From JBEEJZ01 sp041168905 (lineage in GTDB: Bacteria; Pseudomonadota; Gammaproteobacteria; Burkholderiales; Burkholderiaceae_C): a DNA stretch of 39,739 nt. Location: the NCBI GenBank assembly GCA_041168905.1, contig JBEEJZ010000268.1, positions 1-39,739 of the forward strand, given 5' to 3'. The number at the start of each line of letters is the position of its first letter. The first letter of the stretch is position 1. The position numbers and the translations under genes were made by a program. Shown piece after piece: positions 22,741-31,046 of this stretch. Below the pieces are notes generated by a model. The model had not been told where the DNA came from. It saw nothing but the letters and a program-made list of their open reading frames with translations, and ran no database searches.

Positions 22741-23694
22741 ATGAAGCCCAATGTTGTCAGTGCTGATGTCCTGTTCGAGGAATTTCGCACTTATCTGAAG
22801 TGGGAATGGGTCGCTGGCCTTGGAGCATCCGAGCGGCGGTTCGATGAAGTCGCCATTCGCGAGGCCACGTCGGGTGCGGACCTGGTCGGCTACCTGAACT
22901 ACATCCACCCCTACCGTGTACAAATATTGGGTGAGCGTGAGGTGTCATACATCACCAACGCCAGCCCGGAAGACTGCGCGCGTCGTGTGGCGCGCATTGT
23001 CACTTTGGAGCCACCGGTACTGATTCTTTCTGACGGACAAGTTGCCCCGGACGCCTTGCTGTCCATGTGCGAGCGGGCGCAGATTCCCATGTTTGCCACC
23101 CAGGCGTCATCGGCTCTGATCATTGACGTGCTGCGGACTTACCTGTCCAAACACTTTGCCGATCGCGTGTCAGTGCACGGTGTTTTCATGGATATTTTGG
23201 GACTGGGTGTATTGATCACCGGTGAGTCCGGGTTGGGCAAAAGTGAGTTGGGTCTGGAGCTCATTTCGCGCGGCAACGGCTTGGTGGCCGACGACGCAGT
23301 GGATCTGTATCGCATCAACCAGACCACCATCGAGGGCCGTTGCCCAGACTTGTTGCAGAACCTGCTGGAGGTGCGGGGCATCGGTTTGCTGGACATCCGT
23401 GCCATCTTTGGCGAGACCGCAGTGCGCCGCAAGATGCGGCTCAAGCTGATCGTACATCTGGTGCGGCGGGAAACACTGGAGCGTGACTACGAGCGTATTC
23501 CGTATGAGCCGTTAACCCAGGAAATTTTGGGCATACCGGTCCGCAAGGTGGTCATACAGGTGGTGGCCGGTCGCAATATTGCCGTGCTGGTGGAGGCCGC
23601 TGTTCGCAATACCATTTTGCAACTGCGGGGCATAGACACTTACCAGGAGTTTGTGGAGCGTCACCGTCGTGCCATGGACGGCAGCGACGACTGA
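22741..23694 (+). CDS. hprK: HPr kinase/phosphorylase
   Basis: Phosphorylates and dephosphorylates HPr or NPr on a serine. In proteobacteria it usually sits with ptsN as part of a regulatory cascade. In the 317-residue protein the Walker A GESGLGKS is at 161-168, the conserved catalytic histidine is His147 in SVHGVFMDILGLGV, and the HprK signature LLEVRGIGLLDIRAIFG is downstream. The ATG at 22741 gives MKPNVVSADVLFEEF; the frame is open to 22687 inside ptsN, but homology starts later. The 3' end overlaps the opposite-strand fur gene by 34 bp. Confidence 0.95.
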   Translation: MKPNVVSADVLFEEFRTYLKWEWVAGLGASERRFDEVAIREATSGADLVGYLNYIHPYRVQILGEREVSYITNASPEDCARRVARIVTLEPPVLILSDGQVAPDALLSMCERAQIPMFATQASSALIIDVLRTYLSKHFADRVSVHGVFMDILGLGVLITGESGLGKSELGLELISRGNGLVADDAVDLYRINQTTIEGRCPDLLQNLLEVRGIGLLDIRAIFGETAVRRKMRLKLIVHLVRRETLERDYERIPYEPLTQEILGIPVRKVVIQVVAGRNIAVLVEAAVRNTILQLRGIDTYQEFVERHRRAMDGSDD

Positions 23695-24128
23695 GGTCCT
23701 GTGCCCGGGCGGTGGGGGCACGGAGACTTTGTGCAGTTGGCATACAGGCTCAAGGCATGATCGGCAATGGCAAAGCCCTTTGCCTTGGCCACGTCGTGCT
23801 GGCGTCTCTCGATTTCAGCGTCAAAAAATTCCTCGACGCGTCCGCAGTCCAGGCAAACCAAGTGGTCGTGGTGCTGGCCTTCGTTGAGTTCATAGACCGC
23901 CTTGCCGCCTTCAAAATGACTGCGCTCCAAAATGCCGGCTTGCTCGAACTGGGTCAGCACACGGTAAACGGTGGCCAGTCCCACGTCTGACCGATCATCC
24001 AGCAAGACGCGGAAAACGTCTTCTGCTGTCATGTGGCGCTGGCTGCCCTTTTGGAACACTTCCAGAATTTTCAGTCGCGGCAAGGTAGCCTTCAAGCCCG
24101 TGCTTTTGAGTTCTTCGATGTTGGCCAT
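23661..24128 (-). CDS. fur: Ferric uptake regulator
   Basis: Fur is an Fe2+-responsive dimeric repressor of iron-acquisition genes. The 155-residue protein has the N-terminal winged helix (LPRLKILEVFQ...TVYRVLTQFEQAGIL), the metal-binding His86, 87 and 89 in HHDHLVCLDCG, the Cys92/Cys95 pair, and a second pair Cys132/Cys137 in YANCTKSPCPHR. Most Fur proteins end shortly after CPHR. Here the frame continues about 15 residues (PGTGPQSSLPSMARR) antisense to the hprK end. It is divergent from bamE with 85 bp between starts. I did not find a clear Fur box in that gap. Confidence 0.95.
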   Translation of the reverse strand: MANIEELKSTGLKATLPRLKILEVFQKGSQRHMTAEDVFRVLLDDRSDVGLATVYRVLTQFEQAGILERSHFEGGKAVYELNEGQHHDHLVCLDCGRVEEFFDAEIERRQHDVAKAKGFAIADHALSLYANCTKSPCPHRPGTGPQSSLPSMARR

Positions 24129-24177
24129 GCTGTCTTTCTGCCGTGGGGATGGGGGGCTGCTTCTGCGGCCCAGCCGC

Positions 24178-24183
24178 TACAAT
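24178..24183 (+). promoter_or_regulatory. Candidate -10 element of bamE
   Basis: TACAAT (five of six to consensus) lies 30 bases before the bamE start in the 85-bp fur/bamE divergent region. The -35 region is GC-rich and unremarkable. Confidence 0.4.
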
Positions 24184-24213
24184 GAAACGATCATATCGCC
24201 ACCCTACTTCCAC

Positions 24214-24765
24214 ATGTTTGTTGTCCCCAATTGTCCTCACCGGCGAGGTGTTCGTTCGATTGCCGGCATCGCGGTGCTGTTGGCTTTGTCTGCCTGTAGT
24301 ACCGTCAAACAGGCCTCAGGCGATCTCGTCAGCATCATTCGGCCCTACCAGATGGATGTCGTGCAGGGCAACTTCGTGTCCAGTGAGCAGGTTGCCGCGC
24401 TACGCACTGGCATGACGCGCCAGCAGGTGCGCAACATCCTGGGCTCTGCTTTGCTCACCAGTGTTTTCCACGCGGATCGCTGGGACTACGTTTTCAGCTT
24501 GCGCCGTCAGGGCCAGGCGGACCAACCCAGGCGCGTCACAGTATTTTTCAAGGGTGAGGCGCTGGATCGGGTGGATGCCGACGATCTGCCCAGCGAAGCC
24601 GAATTCGTTGCCACACTATCGCCGCGTAAACAAGCGCCGGCTGTGCCCGTGTTGCATGCAACAGAAGAGCAATTGAGCAAGTACCCTGCGGCTGCGCCCA
24701 AAACGGCTCCAGTATTGCCACCGCAGCCAGCCAGCTACCCTCCACTAGAACCTGTCAGCCGCTGA
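24214..24765 (+). CDS. bamE: Outer-membrane assembly lipoprotein BamE
   Basis: BamE (SmpA) is a lipoprotein of the BAM complex that inserts beta-barrel proteins in the outer membrane. The signal ends in the lipobox LSAC with lipidated Cys28. The SmpA/OmlA fold follows: VVQGNFVSSEQVAALRTGMTRQQVRNILGSALLTSVFHADRWDYVFSLRRQG, ending with VFFKGEALDRVDADDLPSE. At 183 residues it is longer than E. coli BamE (113) because of a proline/alanine-rich C-terminal tail. ATG 24214 is chosen to give a normal-length signal peptide; the open frame further upstream runs antisense through fur. The adjacent fur/bamE/dapB arrangement is common in Burkholderiales as far as I recall. Confidence 0.93.
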   Translation: MFVVPNCPHRRGVRSIAGIAVLLALSACSTVKQASGDLVSIIRPYQMDVVQGNFVSSEQVAALRTGMTRQQVRNILGSALLTSVFHADRWDYVFSLRRQGQADQPRRVTVFFKGEALDRVDADDLPSEAEFVATLSPRKQAPAVPVLHATEEQLSKYPAAAPKTAPVLPPQPASYPPLEPVSR

Positions 24766-24774
24766 GCTGGCCGG

Positions 24775-25605
24775 ATGACCAGACTAAATATGACGGTACA
24801 AAACCTTCACCGTATCACGGTTTCCGGTGCCTCCGGGCGCATGGGACAGATGTTGATCGAGGCCGTTCGCGCAGCCCATCATTGCCAGCTGGCTGGCGCA
24901 CTGGATCAGCCTGCCAGTACGGCCATAGGCCAGGATGCCATGGCTTTTCTGGGGCAGGCCAGTGGCGTGCACATCACCGGCGACCTGCATGCTGGCTTGA
25001 AGGGTGCACACGCGTTGATTGATTTCACCCGCCCCGAAGGCACGCTGGCGCATCTGGCAGTGTGTCGAGAGCTGGGTGTGAATGCCGTGATTGGGACGAC
25101 TGGTTTTAGTCCGCAACAAAAAGCGGAGATTGGTGCTTTTGCCCGTGACATCGCCATCGTCATGGCGCCGAACATGAGTGTGGGCGTGAATGTCACCCTC
25201 AAGCTCCTGGAGCTGGCAGCCAAGGCCATGCCGACCGGCTACGACATAGAAATCATAGAGGCGCACCATCGCCACAAGGTGGACGCTCCCTCGGGCACGG
25301 CCCTCAAAATGGGCGAAGTCATTGCGCAGGCGCTGGGGCGCGACCTGAAGGATTGCGCAGTGTATGCACGCGAAGGCGTCACGGGGGAGCGTGATCCGTC
25401 CAGCATCGGCTTTGCCACCATTCGTGGCGGTGACATTGTGGGGGACCACACCGTGCTGTTCGCAGGAACTGGCGAACGCATCGAAATCACCCACAAGTCC
25501 TCGAGCCGTACCACGTACGCACAGGGCAGTTTACGGGCCGTCGAATTTCTGGCCGATAAAAAGACCGGCCTGTTCGACATGTTCGATGTGCTCGGCCTGA
25601 AATGA
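24775..25605 (+). CDS. dapB: 4-hydroxy-tetrahydrodipicolinate reductase
   Basis: Catalyses the NAD(P)H-dependent reduction step of lysine and diaminopimelate synthesis. The protein (276 residues from ATG 24775, or 271 from ATG 24790) has the Rossmann motif VSGASGRMGQM, the DFTRPEG and GTTGFS segments, and the catalytic signature EIIEAHHRHKVDAPSGTAL with the histidine pair and lysine. Neither start has a strong Shine-Dalgarno. It follows bamE by 9 bp, and its TGA overlaps the exbB ATG, so bamE-dapB-exbB-exbD are probably one transcript. Confidence 0.96.
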   Translation: MTRLNMTVQNLHRITVSGASGRMGQMLIEAVRAAHHCQLAGALDQPASTAIGQDAMAFLGQASGVHITGDLHAGLKGAHALIDFTRPEGTLAHLAVCRELGVNAVIGTTGFSPQQKAEIGAFARDIAIVMAPNMSVGVNVTLKLLELAAKAMPTGYDIEIIEAHHRHKVDAPSGTALKMGEVIAQALGRDLKDCAVYAREGVTGERDPSSIGFATIRGGDIVGDHTVLFAGTGERIEITHKSSSRTTYAQGSLRAVEFLADKKTGLFDMFDVLGLK

Positions 25606-26246
25606 ACTTCTACGCACTGGTGTCGCAGGGGGATGCGGTCAGTGTGGCTGTTGCCTTGATGTTGCTCGCCATGTCGGTGAGCAGCTGGGTCGTGATTGTT
25701 CTCAAGACCTGGTTGCTCCATCGCGCCAAGTTCGATGTGGCCCGGGGCACAGCTGCCTTCTGGCAATCCACAGATCTACAAGATGCACGCCACAAGCTCA
25801 GCGTGTTTGATCGCGAGCGTCTGCTTTTGCCCCTGGTCAACGCCGTTCAGCCGCAGGCTTCAGGCACCTTGGCCACCGCTGGCGATTTGTCCCAGCAACT
25901 GACCCGCGTGTTGCGCGATGCCTTGCACGGCATTCTCAACAAGCTGCAGTACGGCCAAGTGGTGCTGGCGACCGTGGGATCCACGGCACCGTTCGTGGGC
26001 TTGCTCGGCACCGTCTGGGGTATCTACCACGCGCTCACCGGCCTCGCGGGTGCCGGTCAGATCAACATCGAGCGCATTTCCGGCCCCGTGGGAGAGGCAC
26101 TCATCATGACTGCAGCGGGCTTGGCGGTGGCCATACCCGCCGTGTTGGCCTACAACGTGCTCGGTCGTCGCATAGGCCGTATCGAGGCCGATCTGGAAGG
26201 CTTTGCACGTGACCTGCGTGAGCTGATGCTCAGCAAGGCGGCCTGA
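25602..26246 (+). CDS. exbB: MotA/TolQ/ExbB-family proton channel protein
   Basis: A 214-residue inner-membrane protein of the ExbB/TolQ family, which uses the proton gradient to energise TonB or TolA. One membrane helix is at about 15-36. The paired helices of the family are in LATVGSTAPFVGLLGTVWGIYHALTGL and GEALIMTAAGLAVAIPAVLAYNVLG, which carry the diagnostic motifs. The start overlaps the dapB stop (ATGA). exbD follows. With no tonB or tolA nearby, ExbB is preferred over TolQ on the ExbD pairing and the length, but the distinction is not certain. Confidence 0.88.
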   Translation: MNFYALVSQGDAVSVAVALMLLAMSVSSWVVIVLKTWLLHRAKFDVARGTAAFWQSTDLQDARHKLSVFDRERLLLPLVNAVQPQASGTLATAGDLSQQLTRVLRDALHGILNKLQYGQVVLATVGSTAPFVGLLGTVWGIYHALTGLAGAGQINIERISGPVGEALIMTAAGLAVAIPAVLAYNVLGRRIGRIEADLEGFARDLRELMLSKAA

Positions 26247-26263
26247 GAACACACGACGCCACC

Positions 26264-26680
26264 ATGTCCTTCGGTCGACTTGAGCGCACCCGGCCCAGTG
26301 AGCCCATGAGCGAGATCAACATGACGCCGCTGATCGACGTCATGTTGGTGTTGTTGGTGATTTTTATGCTGGCTGCGCCCTTGATGACCAGCCGCCTCAA
26401 GCTGGATCTGCCGCAGTCTGGTGCGGCTCAAGCGGGCCAGCCACCGCAGGCGGTGCGCTTGCAGATTGACCGTTCGGGCCAGGCGTTTCTGGACGAGCGG
26501 CCCGTATCAGATGCCGATCTGGCGGCGGCATTGACCCTGGTCGCCCAACAAACTCCCGATGCCGAAGTCCAGTTGCGTGCAGACCGCTCCGTGGCCTACG
26601 GCCGCATTGTTGAAGTCATGGGGTCAGCCCAGCAGGCCGGGCTGACGCGCATCGGCTTCGTGGCCGAAGCCAAACCCTAA
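26264..26680 (+). CDS. exbD: ExbD/TolR-family biopolymer transport protein
   Basis: A 138-residue single-span inner-membrane protein that works with ExbB/TolQ. The N-terminal segment MSEINMTPLIDVMLVLLVIFMLAAPLMTSRL holds the family signature, with the essential membrane aspartate in PLIDVMLVLL. The rest is a small periplasmic domain ending in ADRSVAYGRIVEVMGSAQQAGLTRIGFVAE. It lies 17 bp after exbB. leuS starts 56 bp downstream and may have a promoter overlapping the end of exbD (TAAAAT at 26678-26683). Confidence 0.9.
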   Translation: MSFGRLERTRPSEPMSEINMTPLIDVMLVLLVIFMLAAPLMTSRLKLDLPQSGAAQAGQPPQAVRLQIDRSGQAFLDERPVSDADLAAALTLVAQQTPDAEVQLRADRSVAYGRIVEVMGSAQQAGLTRIGFVAEAKP

Positions 26681-26736
26681 AATCCCGGGCACAAGTCGCC
26701 CTGGCGGCCCCGCGGCCGCACTCACTGAAGTTCATC

Positions 26737-29475
26737 ATGCAAGACAACAAATACAGCCGCCCCTACAACCCGGGCGAAGTGGAAGCCCTCGCTCAAAGCG
26801 CCTGGAATGCGCGTGATGCTTACCGCGTGACCGAAAACGCGCTGGACGCCCAAGGTCAGCCCAAGAAAAAGTTCTACGCATGTTCGATGCTGCCGTACCC
26901 CAGCGGCAAACTGCACATGGGCCATGTGCGCAACTACACCATCAACGATATGCTGGCGCGCTATCTGCGCATGAACGGCCACAACGTGCTGATGCCCATG
27001 GGCTGGGACGCCTTTGGTCTGCCGGCTGAAAACGCGGCGCTCAAGAACAAGGTGCCTCCCGCGCAGTGGACCTACGACAACATCGCCTACATGAAGAAGC
27101 AGATGCAGGCCATGGGCCTGGCCATTGACTGGAGCCGCGAGGTGGCCACCTGCGATCCCAGCTACTACAAGTGGAACCAGTGGCTGTTTTTGAAGATGCT
27201 GGAAAAAGGCATTGCCTATCGCAAGACCCAGGTGGTGAACTGGGATCCTATCGATCAGACCGTGCTGGCCAACGAGCAAGTGATCGACGGCAAGGGTTGG
27301 CGTACCGGCGCGGTGGTGGAAAAGCGCGAAATTCCCGGCTACTACCTCAAGATCACAGACTACGCGCAAGAGCTGCTCGACCATGTGCAGATGGGCAATG
27401 ACAAGGCCACCTTGCACGGCTGGCCCGAGCGTGTGCGCCTGATGCAGGAAAACTGGATCGGCAAGAGCGAAGGTGTGCGTTTCGCCTTCCCGCACGACAT
27501 CCGTGGTCAGAATGGTGAGCTTGTAGGCGATGGTCGCATGTATGTGTTCACCACGCGTGCCGACACCATCATGGGGGTGACCTTCTGCGCTGTAGCACCC
27601 GAGCACCCGCTGGCGCTGCACGCGGCTCACTCGAACCCGGCACTTGCCGCCTTCATAGAAGAGTGCAAAACCGGTGGCACCACAGAGGCCGAACTTGCCA
27701 CCCAAGAGAAAAAGGGCATGGCCACGGGCCTGTTCGTCATCCACCCTCTCACGGGCCAGCAGGTGGAGGTGTGGGTCGGCAATTACGTGTTGATGAGCTA
27801 CGGCGATGGCGCGGTGATGGGCGTGCCGGCCCATGACGAGCGCGACTTTGCGTTTGCGCTGAAGTACCAGTTGCGAATCCAGCAAGTGGTCAGCGTCCAG
27901 GGGCAGAGCTTCGATGCCACGGTCTGGCAAGAGTGGTACGGCGACAAGCAAAACTGCGTGTGTGTGAATTCGGGTGAGCTCGACGACTTGAACCAGAAAG
28001 CCGCTGTGAACAGGGTGGCCGAGCTGCTGGCAGCCAAGGGCCTGGGCGAGAAAAAAGTGACCTGGCGGTTGCGTGACTGGGGGGTGAGCCGCCAGCGCTA
28101 CTGGGGCACGCCCATTCCCATCATTCATTGCGAAGAACATGGTGCGGTGCCGGTGCCCGAGCAGGATTTGCCCGTGGTGTTGCCGCAAGATTGCGTGCCT
28201 GACGGTTCGGGCAACCCCTTGCACAAGCATGAGGGTTTTCACGCTGGCGTGGTCTGCCCGGTATGCGGCAAGCCCGCCCGGCGTGAAACCGACACCATGG
28301 ACACCTTTGTGGACAGCTCCTGGTACTTCATGCGCTATTGCGATTCGAAGGACGCCGATGCCATGGTGGCGGGTGGTGCGGACTACTGGATGCCGATGGA
28401 TCAGTACATCGGTGGCATTGAACACGCCATCCTGCACCTGCTGTATGCACGTTTCTGGACCAAGGTGATGCGCGACCTGGGCCTGGTCAAGGTCGATGAG
28501 CCTTTCACCAAGCTGCTGACCCAGGGTATGGTGCTCAACCACATCTACAGTCGCCGCACCAGCAAGGGTGGCAAGGACTATTTCTGGCCGCATGACGTGG
28601 AGCATGTGCTGGACGAAGGCGGCAAGGTGGTGGGCGCCAGGCTCAAGAACGAAGCCGACAGCGGCGACGGCCGCCTGCCCGTGGGCACTGCCATCGATTA
28701 CGAGGGCGTGGGCACCATGTCCAAGTCCAAGAGCAATGGCGTGGATCCACAGGACCTGATCGAAAAATACGGTGCCGACACGGCTCGCCTCTACACCATG
28801 TTTACCGCGCCACCCGAAGCCACGCTGGAGTGGAACGATTCTGCGGTGGAGGGCAGCTATCGCTTCCTGCGCCGGGTGTGGAACTTCGGCGCCAAGCTGG
28901 CGCTACTGGATAGCACGTCGGCGAACGCCAGTGTGGTTGGCGCCCGCAGCCTGCAGGATGTCTCTTTCGGCAAGGAAGCCAAGGCCCTGCGCCGTGAGAT
29001 CCATACCGTACTCAAGCAGGTGGACTACGACTACCAGCGCATGCAATACAACACTGTGGTGTCTGGCGCGATGAAGATGATCAACGCCCTGGAGGACTTC
29101 AAGTCGGTTGATGCGGACGGTGCCCAGGTAGCGATGATCGAGAGTTTTGGCATTTTGCTGCGCTGCCTGTACCCGGCCACGCCGCACTTGGCGCACACCT
29201 TGTGGTCCGATCTGGGCTACGCCAGCACGCTGGGCGATCTGCTCGATGCGCCTTGGCCAGAAGTTGATGATGGCGCCTTGCAGCAAGATGAAATCGAGCT
29301 GATGCTGCAGATCAACGGCAAGTTGCGAGGCGCGATTCTGGTGCCAGCCGGTGCCAGCAAAGAAGCCATCGAGGCCGCCGCCGTGGCCCACGAACTGGTG
29401 CAGAAGCAGGCTGACGGCGCTGCCATCAAGCGTGTGATCGTGGTGCCTGGCCGGCTGGTCAACGTGGTGTTGTGA
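26737..29475 (+). CDS. leuS: Leucyl-tRNA synthetase
   Basis: Charges tRNA-Leu with leucine. The 912-residue class I synthetase shows the HIGH motif as HMGH in YPSGKLHMGHVRNYTI, the inserted CP1 editing domain with VFTTRADTIMGVTF and GDGAVMGVPAHDERD, and the KMSKS motif as TMSKSKSNGVDP. The anticodon-binding and C-terminal domains follow to the end. ATG 26737 gives MQDNKYSRPYNPGEVE, the typical start. It is followed directly by lptE, with the GTG start overlapping the leuS stop. The usual next gene, holA, is displaced by the arginase/OYE block. Confidence 0.97.
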   Translation: MQDNKYSRPYNPGEVEALAQSAWNARDAYRVTENALDAQGQPKKKFYACSMLPYPSGKLHMGHVRNYTINDMLARYLRMNGHNVLMPMGWDAFGLPAENAALKNKVPPAQWTYDNIAYMKKQMQAMGLAIDWSREVATCDPSYYKWNQWLFLKMLEKGIAYRKTQVVNWDPIDQTVLANEQVIDGKGWRTGAVVEKREIPGYYLKITDYAQELLDHVQMGNDKATLHGWPERVRLMQENWIGKSEGVRFAFPHDIRGQNGELVGDGRMYVFTTRADTIMGVTFCAVAPEHPLALHAAHSNPALAAFIEECKTGGTTEAELATQEKKGMATGLFVIHPLTGQQVEVWVGNYVLMSYGDGAVMGVPAHDERDFAFALKYQLRIQQVVSVQGQSFDATVWQEWYGDKQNCVCVNSGELDDLNQKAAVNRVAELLAAKGLGEKKVTWRLRDWGVSRQRYWGTPIPIIHCEEHGAVPVPEQDLPVVLPQDCVPDGSGNPLHKHEGFHAGVVCPVCGKPARRETDTMDTFVDSSWYFMRYCDSKDADAMVAGGADYWMPMDQYIGGIEHAILHLLYARFWTKVMRDLGLVKVDEPFTKLLTQGMVLNHIYSRRTSKGGKDYFWPHDVEHVLDEGGKVVGARLKNEADSGDGRLPVGTAIDYEGVGTMSKSKSNGVDPQDLIEKYGADTARLYTMFTAPPEATLEWNDSAVEGSYRFLRRVWNFGAKLALLDSTSANASVVGARSLQDVSFGKEAKALRREIHTVLKQVDYDYQRMQYNTVVSGAMKMINALEDFKSVDADGAQVAMIESFGILLRCLYPATPHLAHTLWSDLGYASTLGDLLDAPWPEVDDGALQQDEIELMLQINGKLRGAILVPAGASKEAIEAAAVAHELVQKQADGAAIKRVIVVPGRLVNVVL

Positions 29476-30017
29476 CCACCCGAGTTGTCATGGGCCGGGG
29501 TGCTGCGGCGCAGCGAGTTTGGGCCATTTGCCTGGGCTTGTTGCTGGCAGTCACGCTGACCGCTTGCGGTTTCAAGCTGCGCCAAAGTCGGGCTTATGCC
29601 TTTGACACCATCGCTGTAACACCTGCAGTGGGCGGGCCGGTCAAGTCCGAACTCAAACGCTATCTCGGTGAGCGGGTGGTGGACCTCCCTCCGCCTGATC
29701 CCGAAGTCGGGGACGTCAGCCAGCCGCAGGTCATTCTGGACATCTTGTCCGAGCCGCGCGAAAAGGTGATCGTGGGTCGTAGCTCCACAGGCCAGGTGCG
29801 CGAGTTTCAGTTGCGTGTGCGGGTCAGCTTCCGGCTGCGCACACCCGATGGTCGCGAGCTTATACCCGTGACCGAACTCGTACAACAGCGCGACATCAGC
29901 TTCAATGAATCAGCGGTATTGGCCAAAGAGGCAGAAGAGCAGCTGCTTTACCGCAACATGCAAAGTGATCTGGTGCAGCAGTTGCTCCGTCGCCTGGGGG
30001 CGCTCAAAACGCTGTAG
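29472..30017 (+). CDS. lptE: LPS-assembly lipoprotein LptE
   Basis: LptE plugs the LptD barrel and delivers lipopolysaccharide to the outer leaflet. The 181-residue protein has a lipoprotein signal with lipobox LTAC (Cys32) followed by GFKLRQSRAYAFDTIAVTP, the LptE start pattern. The C-terminal helix is ESAVLAKEAEEQLLYRNMQSDLVQQLLRRL, again characteristic. Start is GTG 29472, sharing bases with the leuS TGA, so translation is coupled. Its last 14 bp overlap the 3' end of the opposite-strand arginase gene. Confidence 0.92.
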   Translation: MTTRVVMGRGAAAQRVWAICLGLLLAVTLTACGFKLRQSRAYAFDTIAVTPAVGGPVKSELKRYLGERVVDLPPPDPEVGDVSQPQVILDILSEPREKVIVGRSSTGQVREFQLRVRVSFRLRTPDGRELIPVTELVQQRDISFNESAVLAKEAEEQLLYRNMQSDLVQQLLRRLGALKTL

Positions 30018-30930
30018 TCGGGCGCATCAGGGTACTTTTGCCAAACAGGCTTTCGATCAGGTCCACGGCCAGTTCGGCGGTGCCGTTGCGCACATCGAGT
30101 GCCGGGTTCAGCTCCATCACATCGAGCGAGGCCAGTAGGCCGGTGTCGGCAATCATCTCCATGCACAGTTGCGCTTCCCGGTAAGTGGGGCCACCCCGAA
30201 CGGCAGTGGCCACGCCGGGCGCAATGGCGGCGTCCAGAAAATCGACATCAAAACTGACATGGAGGTGGGTGTCGGGTGCCATGCCTGCCAGAGCGTTCTG
30301 CATGGCGACGCGCATGCCCATTTCGTCGATGTAGCGCATGTCAAACACTTCCAGGCCGACCTCATGCACAAAACGCTTTTCACCCGGATCGACGCTGCGG
30401 ATGCCGATCTGGCGAATGTCCGCACTGCGCATGGCTGGCACGGTGCCGCCGATGTGCGTGAGTTCTTGGGGCCCATGACCGCACAGTACGGCTACTGGCA
30501 TGCCGTGGGTATTGCCCGTGGGGGTGAGCTCGTTGGTGTTGAAGTCGGCATGGGCATCGAGCCAGATCACTCGCAGGGGCTTGCCGATGGTGCGGCAATG
30601 ACGCGCCACGGCGCTGATGGAGCCGATGGCCAGGCAATGATCTCCGCCCAGAAGGATCGGCATGCTGCCGGCCGACAGGGCTCCATACACGGCCTCGTGA
30701 ACGGCCTCGTTCCAGGCGGTCACTTCGGGCAAATGACGATAGCCGTTGACGGGTGGCTGCCAGGGATTGGATGGGCCACTGAGGTTGCCCTGATCATGCA
30801 CGACCAGTCCATGGCTCTGCAGCACTGGCATCAGCTGCGCCACCCGAAGCGCTTCCGGGCCCATGGAGGCGCCCCGCGAACCTGCTCCCACGTCGGTGGG
30901 TGCGCCTATCAGTCGTATGGGCGAGGGCAT
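30004..30930 (-). CDS. rocF: Arginase
   Basis: Hydrolyses arginine to ornithine and urea using two manganese ions. The 308-residue protein carries all the ureohydrolase metal motifs: GGDHC (Asp97, His98), WLDAHADFN (Asp125, His127, Asp129) and SFDVDFLD. The N-terminal RLIGAPTDVGAGSRGASMGPEALR and the segment TPTGNTHGMPVA support true arginase rather than agmatinase. The ATG at 30930 is the natural start. It lies downstream of the OYE gene on the same strand, 116 bp away, and converges on lptE with a 14-bp overlap. Confidence 0.95.
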   Translation of the reverse strand: MPSPIRLIGAPTDVGAGSRGASMGPEALRVAQLMPVLQSHGLVVHDQGNLSGPSNPWQPPVNGYRHLPEVTAWNEAVHEAVYGALSAGSMPILLGGDHCLAIGSISAVARHCRTIGKPLRVIWLDAHADFNTNELTPTGNTHGMPVAVLCGHGPQELTHIGGTVPAMRSADIRQIGIRSVDPGEKRFVHEVGLEVFDMRYIDEMGMRVAMQNALAGMAPDTHLHVSFDVDFLDAAIAPGVATAVRGGPTYREAQLCMEMIADTGLLASLDVMELNPALDVRNGTAELAVDLIESLFGKSTLMRPTTAF

Positions 30931-31046
30931 GGTTGTCTCCGGTGATGGTGTAGGGCCGGGACGGCAGCCCAGCGACTCCGACCAGTTTATCTGGCCGCAC
31001 GCCTGCCATCAGCCGACCCCATGCCGGGGCCCTTCAATGGGCCCCC

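Noticed and set aside
26722..28605. 627-codon open frame antisense to leuS
   Set aside because: It lies wholly opposite a certain gene and has low-complexity His/Gln/Val-rich composition, the usual mirror of GC-rich third positions.
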